Shown here: positions 10,974-22,496 of the stretch, in pieces
Layout of the letters: each line of letters begins with the position of its first letter
How positions within the stretch are numbered: position 1 is the first letter of the stretch
Translations under genes and position numbers: made by a program
Assembly: GCA_030272585.1 (NCBI GenBank)
Contig: BSYQ01000011.1
Span: 2,046,001-2,110,000 of the forward strand
Direction of reading: 5' to 3'
DNA length: 64,000 nucleotides
DNA from: Bryopsis sp. KO-2023
Taxonomy: Eukaryota; Chlorophyta; Ulvophyceae; Bryopsidales; Bryopsidaceae
Notes under the pieces: generated by a model
Seen by the model: the letters and a program-made list of their open reading frames with translations, nothing else
Told to the model about the DNA's origin: nothing
Databases searched by the model: none

Positions 10974-11862
10974 TACCATCTTCAAAACTTGACGCTGAGC
11001 AACTTGCAGGGAAGGTTGGCAGGCCTCCTGTTATTGTTTGTAGGTTGAAGGTCATTACAACACTGGTCAGCAGAATAAGTGACAAGCACTTGCTGAAGGA
11101 ATGAACTGGGGGGTGGGGAAAGGACTGGGCACATGTTGCAGTGATTTGAAAACAGCTCTTACACACAGATTGGACCACAACTTATGTGAAGCTCCAGCAG
11201 TTTTTTTTTGTGTTTTGCTGATATCATGGGGGGGTGATGACCTGGTCCTTTTGCTGTTTTGTAATATCTGTGATGGATTGATCGATTCTGTTGCTGAACC
11301 CAAAGGTTCATTCTGCCCCACCTTGAGAAATAGAAACACACTGTTGAGGATGGCCAATTCCTCGGGCTGTTTTGAGTTGTGTGTGTGGACTGCGAGGCTC
11401 CTTTAGAAATCTGGTGATCTTCCCAGTTGGATTGGATGTTCAGTAATATTTTATGTGTTATGATTGTAAGTTGTATTCTTGGCTCGTTATCTTGCACCCT
11501 GCTCCACAGCTGAAAAGAACCTCAATTCATGTGGGAAATTAGCTAAAATCCCCTTGATATCCAACCCGGTTTGTTTTTCATTACAGCCCCACTGTTGATC
11601 CAGGTTTTTTTTACAATCCATCAAATTCATTTGAAAGATATACAACACTGCATCACCAAAATAGAACAGAACGGAATCATGCAACATTCTTCAGACTGGG
11701 CAAGCCCTCCTGTCATGTCAAAAAAAAAATGAAAAAAAAGGGAGTCATTTCACTGTCGAATCCGTTCAGTGGATTTGTGACAGCGTAAATTGGTTGGCTG
11801 GAGATCATCCCCACCACCGCCACCACCTTCCATTTGATCCAAGCGCGAAGTTTTTTCGTTCG
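10974..11862. other. Gene-free spacer
   Basis: I see no convincing exons, tRNA or element ends here. The stretch holds the 3' flank of the LOG-like gene and the 5' flank of the exonuclease-like gene. Confidence 0.5.
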
Positions 11863-14800
11863 ATGGCTTTCGTGAACGCCTCGTTGGGCCGCGGGTTCGC
11901 GAAAGGGGGAGGAGAGCTGGGCTGGGTGTTTCGAGGGGTGCTTGGAAGAAACGTCGCAACCGGGTATTTTTTGGGCTTCTGTAGAGTTGTTTTTGTTTTT
12001 TTTTGTTTTTCTTCATCTTGGGGTTTTGTTCGAAACATTATGGTTGAAATCTCTTCTGATTTTTTTGGCATCGAGCAGCATCCATCATGGGGATGCCCCG
12101 CACAGATCCAGGGCTCCATCCAGGAAAACCTCCTGGGTGTGTGGGGCCAGGGAATTGACCGAAGAAGATCTCATCGCATTAGCAGGCAGGTATTACGATG
12201 ATGGAGGGGGCAAAAAATCAAAGGAAAGGACAAAAAACAAAAAAATCTGATTCTTCATTCTTTTATTTGTGAAATTCGTTCGAATAGATGTCTGTTATTT
12301 TTATCTGTCTTTCGTCATTGGGGAAGAGAGAAGTGAGACACAGGTTAACTTATTGAATCAATCACTTTTTTTGTTGATTTTGAAAGTATGTGTATATCTT
12401 TAATCTTGACATAAGAAACACTTACTAAATAACATAAGTATATATTTATTTATTAATATTATTATTTATTTGATTATTTTTCATGAAAATCACTCCTTTT
12501 TTTTGGTGTGTTGGTGTCAGCAAGGAGTTGTACGAAGAAGCTATGAAGGATGAGGAGGACGATGAAATTTTGGAAATCCCCTTTGAAGACTTTCCTCAAA
12601 GGCCAAGATTTTCTGTGGTCAGACCAAGAAAGGGGGAGCGATTTGCTGCTTATCATAGACAAAGTGAGTATGACTGATTCCCCCCCCCCCTCAAAAAAAA
12701 ACAAAAAAAACAAGAACTGAAACAAGATGAAAATTGGCATCCAAGAAAACAACAATGTTCTTTTTTGTCCAGATAGAAAAAATTGGTTTGGTTTTTTTTT
12801 CCTTCTGCTTTGCAGCATTGGGGAAGTTTTCGAAAGGAAAGGAAAGAAGACAGCGGATGGCCAGTCAGACCATCGAACCGAAGCCGAAAAGACCGACGTC
12901 AGACGCTCCATCGGAGCCTCTGCATGACCTCCCGATTCCTTGGCATCCCAGGAAAAGACAGCCACCTCCACCGTTGGTTAATTTTCCAAAACCTCGGGAT
13001 CGTTTCGTCGAGGAAAGAGAATATCGATGGCCACGAGGAGGATACATTTCTTTTTTCGAGAAACTTTATCCGGAGCCGGTGGTGGATGTCCAGGTATTCA
13101 CTGCAAAACTTTATCTTCCTTGTGGTCAATCGGCCGGGTTATTTTTTACCTTTTCTAAAAAAACAAGGCAATGCTTGTGTTGTATACGACAGATGCGGTG
13201 CATGCCGGCATCTGTCAATTGAATTGAAGAAAACCCCACCTGTTCGGCACAATTTTTTTTAAATGCCCTGGATACCAGCACATGTATATGGAATGTATGG
13301 GAAAACGAAAGTGAAGCCGGGTTTCTTTTTTATTATTTATAGGTTACATTGACCAACGACCCTGAGGCGGTGGATGAATGGGCGGCCGCCAGGAAGCGTG
13401 AGGGGATTTCTTTATATGGATTTGAAACAAAATTTTGGACTTTTGAAGACAAGGGTACGTTTTATTCTGACACATATCCGGGACGATGGTCTGACCTTGC
13501 TCTTCTGCAAATCGCAACCGAGAAGAAAATATTACTAATCCAGGTGGGTGGGGAATATATATATATATATAAATGGTGCATCCTGAAAAAGGGAAGAAAA
13601 AAAGGTAGTGAAAAATATGTCTCGATGGGGTACCGAGACGGTTGGAGCTTTTTTCATGCCAAAGTTCAGGAAAAATTAAACTTTATGCACCGTGATTTTT
13701 TCGTTTTCGTTTTCTTTTTTTTTTTTCAATGAGGATGCATGGTGTTCGTGACCATGAGTAATACTTCCTCGAGTGGCTCTGGGGAGGGTTTTTTTTTTTT
13801 GAGACTTGATAACAAAAGTGCATTTGTTATCTCTTGGAGTTTATGTGGTGTATGCAGACTCTGGATATGCCTGTGGAAAAGCTTGGGAGTGAGGTCCGGT
13901 CGATTTTATCGCTGAAACTCATTAAGAAATGTGGATATTGGGTCATGCCCAAGGTAACACCAGAAAACAAAATTTAAAACATCAATTGTTTTTTTTTTAA
14001 TTGTTTTTTTAGGGGTACTGAAAAAGAGAAAAAGATGAAATAATGTATATATTTTTCTGTGTTGCTTTTTGTGTGAATTTTTCCTGGTATGGATGCCGTC
14101 GGTGGTGGTTTTGAAACGGGAAGAACATAATTACCTGTACCATCTTCAATGATTTCGTGTGCTGTGGTGTTTTCCCAAGGGCTTCTTTTCCAGCCCCTCG
14201 ATATGCGTTGTTTTCAAAAAATGGGTCTTAACTTATTTTTCGCCATACCTCCCAGTGTTTGTTTGTTTGTTTTCCTCTCCTTTCCTTCCTTTTCTTTCTT
14301 TTTTTTTTTTTTTGGAAAATTCAGGCTAAGGCAATGAAGATGTGTGATCTTCCTTTCCATGGGGTGCACGATATCTTTGTGGTTTTGAAAAGGGCTGTCG
14401 AAATCACCACCAAAAAAATGCTGCCCTTGAACGTGGAGCAATTGGATTTGGCTGGAATGTCGATGCACCTCCTGGGGATCGATCTGGAACCCGAGTTCTC
14501 GGCGAAAGCCCTGTGGGAAAAAGAGTATCTGGATGAAGAAATGGTAAAAAAAAAAACCCGGCAAAACTAATGGGGTTGGTTCTCAAGTTAATTATTGATA
14601 ATAAATAATAAATGAAGAGAATGCAACCCTCTTTTGAATAAAAAAAGGAGGGGAGGAGCGTTGCGTTTTCTTGACTGACTTTTTTTTGCTATAGGTAAAA
14701 AGTCAGGGGGGGGGATGGGTATGGTTAATTTGAATTAAAAAAAACAGTAAAATTAGTTAAATTTGAAACGGTAATAACAAATCTTGCTATTCAACTTTTG

Positions 14801-16780
14801 CACGCTTCTCATTCGATTAAAATATATATATATTGTTGTTTTTTTTACAAGGACGGCTTAAGCTACTTTTCCGTTTTTTCAGCCCGTACAAAAAACATAC
14901 ATTCTTCTCATATGCAGATCGAAATCGCGGCCCGAGAGGCCTGGTGCTGCTGGGCGCTCTATGGCATCATGAGCAGAATGACTAAAGAATTAGTCATATT
15001 ATGGAGCAAGGGATTTCCCAAGGCGAAATCTGTTGAGAAGCAAATGCACCAAAAAGAGGTACAGCACATTGATCTTATTTTTTCCCTGGCTCTTAGAACC
15101 TTGAAGTCATGGTTTCTATTACCGATTGAACCTGTGGCAATTCCCAATCCCCACCCACTCCGCAAACTCTGAATTTTCAATCAGTGGTATTTTGCACCCT
15201 TTTCAGACCTCCCCCTCCCCCTCCATGTCTGTCTGTGTGCAGTTGAGGAAAGCCATAATGCTGACCAAGTCGACCTCTCTGGACCACGTCAAAGAAGAGC
15301 AACTGAGGAAAGCTGCTCGGCGATCGCTGCCCAAAATGTCTAAGAATGCAGCAGCCGAATTGGTGCTGGATGCAGGCATCGATCTTTTCGAAGCTGTGGA
15401 TATGGAGGAACTGGACGCCAGGGCAAAAATGGCCGAAGTCGAAAGAAAACAAATGAAAGAGCAGCGTCGGTAGGGTTGGTGCTCCGTGTCGATTGAGGAG
15501 TGAGGATTGAAAAACCAGAAACTAGAAATTTGAGAAAGGCTGTTATCATTGAAGTAGTAGGTTTCAGGAGTTTTTTGACAGAGTGGGGGGAATGTTACCG
15601 CATTTCAAACTCTACAGAAATATGCCTGTTTTCGGATTTCCTTACACAAACTATGCACATGGAAATGTTGTCAATGGCTTGCTTGATTTTTAATTTAAAA
15701 AAGGTTGGATGAGGAGGCGGCGATTGCCAGAGATGAAGCCCGAATGCAATACAACCGATGGGGCTATGAGGTGGAGGCTGCCGCCCGAAGGAAAGCCGAG
15801 CGAGAACAGGAGAGGCAAGCTGAATTGGCGAGAGGTGAGTGCTCCGAGTTTTTGGCCGATTCAGTCTCCCTGTGAAACAAACTCCAATGGTTCATGCTTG
15901 TCAATGCCACGAAATTATATATATATATGTTATTTTTTTTTTATCTTTTTTTCCCCTTTATCAACAGCCGAAGTTCTAGCCTACGATATAATTTTTTCAC
16001 GAACAATCCACCAGAGTCCACATGTCTGCAGCTTCCTCTCCTTTGGTTCTTTGATCTTTATTTTGACCTACTTTTGTATCAATTAAACTTTCTGCCCTTG
16101 AACAGAGAAGGAGAGGATAAGTGGGCAGGCGACAGGGGTGTATGAGTATGACTTGCCCAAGCGTCGCCGCACTTGGAGGAGTCCGCTCGCTCCCGAAAGG
16201 CTTGGCGAAAGTGCGTCCAATTCTCAAGATTCGGCTGTGGAGGCACCCGACGGTTCTCAAGATGAAGAAGGGGATGCAGAAATCCAGGTGATAGTTGCTT
16301 CTTATTCGAGAAATCCAGGTGGGGGGGAGTGTAGTAGTTAGTCGGTTTCCCATGATGAAGTGGATGATGGGCAGGAATCCTCCTGCTCTGGAGCAAAAAC
16401 CACGACGTGGTAGACTTGAGGTATTGCTTCAGATCGATGTAAGGGATTCGTTTCTTGGGTGGAGGAGGGGTGCATGCTGTATGCGAAGCTTATTCACTGC
16501 TCATTTCAATTTTGTCGACTTTCTGAAGGGTTCCCAACAATCTGGGTCGAGATCGGCTCCACCTCATGGAATACAAGAGGAATTGGCGGCCGTGGATGAT
16601 TTCGACCAAGCTGCGGGGTCTGACGATGATTTTGAAGCTGAGGAGGAGGAGGAGGAGGAGGAGGAGGAGGAGGTGGTGGTGGTGGTTGAAGAACAGGAGG
16701 ACTTTCGAGTAGGTCTGCAGGACCTGTCGGATGAATTATCTTCTGATGAAGATGATGATTTCAAGTCTGTTCGGTTGTGA
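11863..16780 (+). CDS. Protein with degenerate DEDD-type 3'-5' exonuclease domain, 12 exons, 693 aa
   Basis: The exons are 11863-11963, 12079-12189, 12521-12663, 12816-13093, 13343-13543, 13858-13953, 14325-14543, 14918-15058, 15243-15469, 15704-15834, 16106-16287 and 16529-16780. They join without a stop (2082 nt). An RxPxPxV-rich N-terminal region is followed by a WRN/Mut-7-like exonuclease fold (about residues 212-400): SLYGFETKF, SDLALLQIATEKKILLIQ, FHGVHDIFVVLKRA, LDLAGMSMHLLGIDLE and IAAREAWCCWALYGIM. The acidic metal-binding residues look substituted: D-x-E reads E239-x-K241, the second-motif position reads Lys near 310, and YAAxDA reads IAAREA with E390. The tail is helical and Arg/Glu-rich, then very acidic. 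A non-catalytic RNA/DNA-binding role is plausible. Confidence 0.75.
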
Positions 16781-17729
16781 TATCGTTGTTCAAGCAGAGA
16801 GTGTTGCTCTGTTTTTTCTGGGTATGATGTTTCTGGGTCACGGAGCGATGATGTTTGTATTGTGCGGGTAGTGTTTTTGACAAGGAGATATGGATTGGTG
16901 ATGTGTACCAGATTCTCGTTTCTTCGATTTTCAATGAATGTGGAATGGTTCCGGGTCATTTCAGCCTTATTTCCAAGAGAAAATGATCAATTGTTCGGTT
17001 CATCCTATTCTCATGGATCCTTCGGGAGCTAATGAATGCAAAATGGCTTGTTGTAATGAAGCAAGGTGGTTGCAGTACAAATGTGTACCTCCAATGGTGG
17101 TACACATTCAGGACTCAAGAATTAGTTGGAGCTCTCTGAAATATAGGAATTCAGAATTAGCTATGCTGATGTTCTTGCCTTCCAATCCCACACATCAAAG
17201 AAACTCGATTTCCTTTGGCCCTGGATATGAACCTGTCGTTTCTGAAGTCAACTTGCAGCACTTGTCCAGAATACGAGGCAAGCAGAGCTGTCGTTGTTGT
17301 CTGGAAACTACACATTTTTTGAACCATGGAAAATACAACCCAACATCTTCATCGACCCCTTCCCCCCCCCCCCAGTTGACCCCCCACAATCCTTCCAGTA
17401 ATACAAAGTAAACCAGCAACCCCTCCGTCTCGCACTGAGCGACTCTTAGGGTTTCCAATCATCCTCTTAACCTGCAATGCAACAGTGACACCATCTTTCA
17501 TGCAAACCCCTCAAAAACCACCTCCTGCACTTTCGAGACCCCTTTTCAATCGATCGATAACACAAATGTCAATCAATCGAGGAGGAAAACCTAGAATCAA
17601 CATTGTCGAAATAATAGATTTTCAATGCTCGGGAAAATGAATCACACATTTCCATCGGCAATCAAAACCTGCACACTACATGTCCACCTCCACCTCTCAT
17701 TGGGCACGACAATTTCAAAAGAGGCAGTT
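16781..17729. other. Gene-free spacer between convergent genes
   Basis: Contains the 3' flanks of the exonuclease-like gene (plus) and thioredoxin (minus), with a C-homopolymer near 17.37 kb. No supported exon or element was found. Confidence 0.5.
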
Positions 17730-18602
17730 TCATGGAGAAGGGTCGGTGGGATGATCATACCCTTCGATAAGCGCCACAATTCCTTGCTTGTTAGCTCCAA
17801 CCACCTCCCCAGCTTTTACCCCATTCTTGTACGCGTGGAAAGTCGGCATGGCAGATATCCCACATTTGGCAGCCACCTCCTGCACAGATCAATAATATCC
17901 ATGACACCGATTATTTCCAACCTCCCTAAAAAACAGCTCTTCAACACCTCTTCGCCAAAAATTTCGGGGGGTAGTCATGGCATGCCCTTCAAATTCGATA
18001 TTAAAAAAAATCCTCCAAATTTCATTGAAAAATGGCTAAGAGGTACAGCCCTTCAACATTTCCCAGGTCACTTTTTTGGGCATTTTGTGGGCAAGGCACA
18101 GTTTCCCTTCTCCAAAAAAAATCAGAAAAAAAAAAATCAGGGGATGGAGGATTTTGAGGGGTTACCCGAATCGCATCCACGTCAACCTTCAGGAAAACCA
18201 CGTCAGTGTATTTCTCACTGAGTTCGGCGAAGTAGGGAGCGATCGCTTGGCAAGGCCCGCACCACGTCGCAGTGAAGTCGACGATGATCTGCAACGAACT
18301 CAAATTAAAGAGCGCTTGCGGAAACTGGCCAAGAAATGGATAACAGGGAAGGACACTGCAGAAGGCGCCTTCAAGTGCCCGCACAGTAACGCTGGGATCC
18401 GAAATTCCGACCAGATCTCACCCACTCTGTAACACAGGTTCCCCTTCCCAACCCGACTTGGGCTGAGCAGCGGATCGAGGCGAACACTGACGGCCCGCCA
18501 GATCAGTGATCGAGTTCTTACCAATTTCCCTTCGCTTTTTGACGCTGCCATATGCTGGTCCCATTCAGCAGCAGTCTCCAACACGACGACTTGGCCACCC
18601 AT
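17730..18602 (-). CDS. Thioredoxin (h-type-like), 117 aa, 3 exons
   Basis: Exons 18602-18522, 18288-18166 and 17879-17730 join in phase. The product has the thioredoxin core: [13 protein letters not shown], the active site WCGPC (residues 36-40) in [22 protein letters not shown], and the cis-proline region [13 protein letters not shown] (P80). It is a small dithiol-disulfide oxidoreductase that reduces protein disulfides. There is no targeting extension if the ATG at 18602 is used, which suggests the cytosol. An in-frame upstream ATG at 18632 would add ten residues. Confidence 0.92.
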
Positions 18603-18978
18603 CTTTAAGTTTTCGAAAACTGTCGCTGGCAAGAAAGTGTTGTTTTTGCGCTACCAAGTCCGGTCAAACAAAACGGGCAGGAACGGAGGGCGTGTCGCGA
18701 TAAATGGTGGGGGCTGTGAATACGATGGTCACATTCCCCCAAGCATCGACGGAGGTGTAAGGCGGGCCCGCATGACGGTCTCCGTGAACGATGCTCTCTG
18801 ATTTGGAACATCATCGAGGGTGTGATTCTTTACCCTTCGAAAATTTCGTTTCTTCTCTCGATTTAAAAAAAAAAAAACGAAAAAACGACGCTTCAGTTTG
18901 TCTTTTTTTTTTTTTTTTTCATGAATAGTGATCTGTTTACATCCCAATATTCGTCCTTGATCTCCTCTCTTCCCAATA

Positions 18979-19798
18979 CAGTAGTGATTCCGATATAGTG
19001 CCGCCTTGCGCCCCAGCGAAAAAGCGGCACTATATCGAAACCGGCACAATATCGAATCAGCGCCCGATCCATGATTTCCAGTCGGACTGGGTGCTGCGAG
19101 TGCGAAGAACCAACACTTACGCAAGCAAAGCTTTTATTATGTTGCAAAAAAATCAAGATTAAATTGTTCCACCCACGTTCCCAACCCAGTAAGCGTTCAG
19201 CAACGCTGCATGGGCAATGTAACTAAGAAAGACCAAAACGTTTTTTTACAGCCTAATATCCGTTCCACAAGTCCCTTCTTATCCTTTTCCAACACTCGTC
19301 GCCACCACAAACTATCTCAACTCTGAACCACATATCTTTAGCCACAAATCTTACACCACTAAATTCTAGCCATTAGAAACCTTTCAAAGTGTCACAGTTT
19401 CTCGTCCACTTTTAGTGTTTAGCGTTTCGCACAACACCAAGCTTTCTCCGCCTCATTTTTTACAGCATCAATGTGGACAGGCCGCCACAGGCAAAGGGAG
19501 GGACGGAGTGTTCTGATGAGACTTCAGTCTGACATGAAATTTTCTCGTAATACAGAACTCGCTTGTGATGTTTGGGTGATGGCCTCTTTTTGCTGTAATT
19601 GATTGATGTATGTTTTTTGCGGCTTCTTCATTTTCAAGTTTTTTGTTAGATTTTTATCATCCTTGTGCAGATGTTTGAAATAGTGCCGGTTTTGCCAAAA
19701 CCGGCACAATATCGTTTCAGTTCTGGTTCTGAAAGAAAAGCGGCACTATATTGAAAGCCGGCACTATATCGAGCGGCACTATATCGGAATCACTACTG
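18979..19798. mobile_element. pogo/Tc1-mariner-like non-autonomous element (820 bp)
   Basis: The perfect terminal inverted repeat CAGTAGTGATTCCGATATAG (continuing TGCCGC) occurs at both ends and is flanked by TA on each side (18977-18978 and 19799-19800). GGCACTATATCG subterminal repeats lie inside each end. TA duplication and a CAGTA-type terminus fit the pogo branch of Tc1/mariner. No transposase ORF is present. The first about 190 bp lies just upstream of the thioredoxin gene. Confidence 0.88.
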
Positions 19799-20054
19799 TA
19801 TAGCCCAACCATTGATCTTTTTCAGTTTGTCTCAGTTTATGTGAACTGATCGGAGCATCTGAACCATATACCGTAAATGGGGTAATGTTTGCGCGCATGA
19901 ACTTTCGCGTGTTTTATTTTTGCGACACTAATTTTTGCGATTCAATCAGGTCGCAAAGGGCCCAGGGTTTAGGAACCCAATTTTTGCAACACTAATTTTT
20001 GCGATTTTTCCTACTCGCAAAAATTAGTCCAACGCAGAAATTACCCCATTTACG

Positions 20055-20842
20055 CTGAGCACATCCCCCGTTGCTATCTACTCCACGATCGACGTGGTGC
20101 TGACATGGCACTCTGTAGCGAATCAGGGTTTCTGACGGCCCTGCAGTACGTCAGCAGGCTTGCTGACAGTCCTGCAGTACTTTAAGTAGGAGGCTGGCTG
20201 CCCTGAGGCAGCGTACAGTCAGTCAGGGTGTGCTGGCAGTGAAGTAGTACGTGGACTACTGAGCTGGCAGCTAGAATGTTCTAGAAGGTCGCTCAGCACC
20301 ACAGGAATAGCCGTGGGGCTGAGCTGGGCTCTGATTGAAAGGACTGCAAGGTTTGATGCCTTGCAGCATTGATGCAGACTGATGTTACAGCCTATGATCA
20401 GTTAGGATCAAGGCTGCTAGGGTATTCTATAAGTTCTTGGGGTTTGAACGTTCTTGTAACCTTACTTTGGGATTGAACTCCCTTTGTCTCGCTTCCAAGT
20501 CGTCTATCCTTTCCCTCCAAGCCGTTTCAGGCTTGCAGTTCACAGCCAGCAGCCCACAATAGCGGTCTGCAGGCGGATTTACTACACACTCTGACTAAAC
20601 CGACGCGCGCCGGTCTACTTCGCGGTCGCTCGGCGCGCGCCGGTCTACCTCGCGGTCGCGGCGAACGCGCCGGTCTACCCCGCTCGCGGCGCGCCGGTCG
20701 CGCTAACCCTAAACCCTAAACCCTAAACACCTAAACCTTAACCCCCAATTCCTCGATCCAGGGCATGACAGATGATTTCAGTCCGTCATGCGCGCATGTC
20801 AGCCCACGTCGATCGTGGAGTAGATAGCAACGGGGGATGTGC
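20055..20842. mobile_element. Element with about 46-bp TIRs carrying telomeric repeats
   Basis: The terminal inverted repeats start GCACATCCCCCGTTGCTATC and continue for about 46 bp with a 1-2 nt indel. The flanks share TTTACG, suggesting a 5-6 bp target duplication. The interior has tandem GC-rich units (GCGCGCCGGTCTAC) and a CCCTAAA run. No protein is encoded. The superfamily is not resolved. Confidence 0.75.
20705..20740. repeat. Interstitial telomeric repeat (CCCTAAA)n
   Basis: Reads as three CCCTAAA units followed by degenerate units, the TTTAGGG plant/algal telomere type. It lies inside the TIR element at 20055-20842, so it moved or arose with that element rather than marking a chromosome end. 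Confidence 0.85.
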
Positions 20843-20851
20843 TTTACGGTA

Positions 20852-22496
20852 ATTCACTGAATTTGTGGTGTAGTCTCACCCCACCTCTGATTCTGTGGGG
20901 CGGTTGTTCTGGAGATTTTCTTGCCCTCCCTCTGCTTTGTTTGAGCACAAAGGCATGCATGCTTTTCCATATTTTGATCTCAATTGTGGATAATCACAAA
21001 GGAGCTGTGTCGATGCACCACCACTTCCCAGTTCGCCTTCTTCGTCTCGATCTCTTGCTCTTTTCTTAATTTCGGCTGCTGGGAAACGAATAAATTCAAC
21101 CCCTCCAATAAATTTACTTGTCTCCACTCACTCAGTTTCTACACCATTCCTCAGAAAAAAACACGTTGACACTCCCTCCAGATAAAAAGGGAAACCCCCC
21201 CCCCACAAAAGCCCTCCAAAAAGACGACAGGTTTCTTTTTTCTGGTAGTATCGACCGACTGTTATATAAAAGTCGGTCACGGTCCTTTTTTCTTTTCTTT
21301 TTCCATTTGCCTGTTGGTTTGCTGGGTCGATTTTTCTTTCTTCAACAGATCCAAAATCCTTACAACTTGAAAGAGCAACAACTTCACAAGCAAAATGCGA
21401 CAGACACTTTTCCTGTTTTATCCTCGAAAGTTTGCTCAAATGAAATTTTAGTCATGGGGAGAGAAAAAAAAAAACAGTCTTATTCTGCACACCTCCCTTA
21501 TTTCCGACGGTGCAATCGTTCCGAGGCTCAACCCTCGCGTTGTTTTCTCTTCCACAGAAATCCCCCAACATAATTTCTCCTCAAAAAAAAAGGGCAAAAA
21601 TATCGAACAAAAAAGAAAAAAAAGGATACCCTAAGCAAAAAACAAAAAAGCAAAAAAACATCCAAAACAAAAAACAAAAAACACCCCTTCCAACAAGTAC
21701 AGGCCCCTGCAGCAAATAAATGTCAGTCATAGATCCTCGCCCCAAAAATCATCATCAGCCATAACAACAAATTCTGTTTTCCCCCCAACTTCCAGCATTT
21801 TTTTTCTTTCCCTTTATATCTTCCCTCACCCCAGTAACGAACTTGTTTTCTCGCTCCCATTATCAAACCCCCCTGATAAAAAAAAGAGCTTGCTCTTTTT
21901 CTTTTTTTCCCCATCCCCCTTGGGCAACACATATCTATAAAACCAGTGTTTGTTTTTTCTCATGCCCCCCCACTCCCCGCATTTCACACACACAAAAAAC
22001 GGACCTCAATCGAGGTCTAACTAACTTTTGTTACATAAGCACTGTATGCACAACTAATATTAACAGCTTGCCCAACCTGCAAAAGATCATTTTCCATTCA
22101 ACCCCCCCCCCCCCCCCTCTCCCCTAAAATTGAAAACCACAACTCCTCTCATTCCAACGGTGTCTTAAGATCCATTGGATGCCCCACAGAAATTTACACA
22201 CAGGAGTCCAAAAAAAATAACTACCACCAGACCTCCTCCTTCTCTAGCCATTAAAAAAAAACACTCCCAACATCAGGGCCATAAAATAAATAGCCAAAAA
22301 AAGAAAAAGCTTTGTTCTTTTTCTGCTTTTTTTTTTTCCCTTTCTCAAGCTCCGTCGAGGGACTCTCTGCCAGATCAGTGATCCAAACACTTGATGGTGA
22401 TTATGAGCCATAATTTCCCCTCAGTGCAAAAAACTGGAAATGAAAAAAAAGCAGACAAGGGGAAGGGGGAAAGAGAGGGAAACTCGGCCGAACCCC
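20852..22496. other. Gene-free, homopolymer-rich spacer
   Basis: Rich in poly-A, poly-T and poly-C runs, and downstream of the phospholipase C stop codon, so it probably includes its 3' UTR. No supported exon was found. Confidence 0.5.

Larger units (their letters stand above)
19869..20851. mobile_element. Small MITE split by a later insertion
   Basis: The left end TACCGTAAATGGGGTAAT (19869) and right end ATTACCCCATTTACG (to 20054) are inverted. The missing last bases GTA reappear after the nested element at about 20849-20851. Removing the insert restores a roughly 190-bp element with complete TACCGTAAATGG termini and internal ATTTTTGCG/CGCAAAAAT repeats. Confidence 0.75.

Noticed and set aside
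20705..20740. Chromosome end
   Set aside because: The telomeric repeats are internal to a TIR element with unique sequence on both sides.
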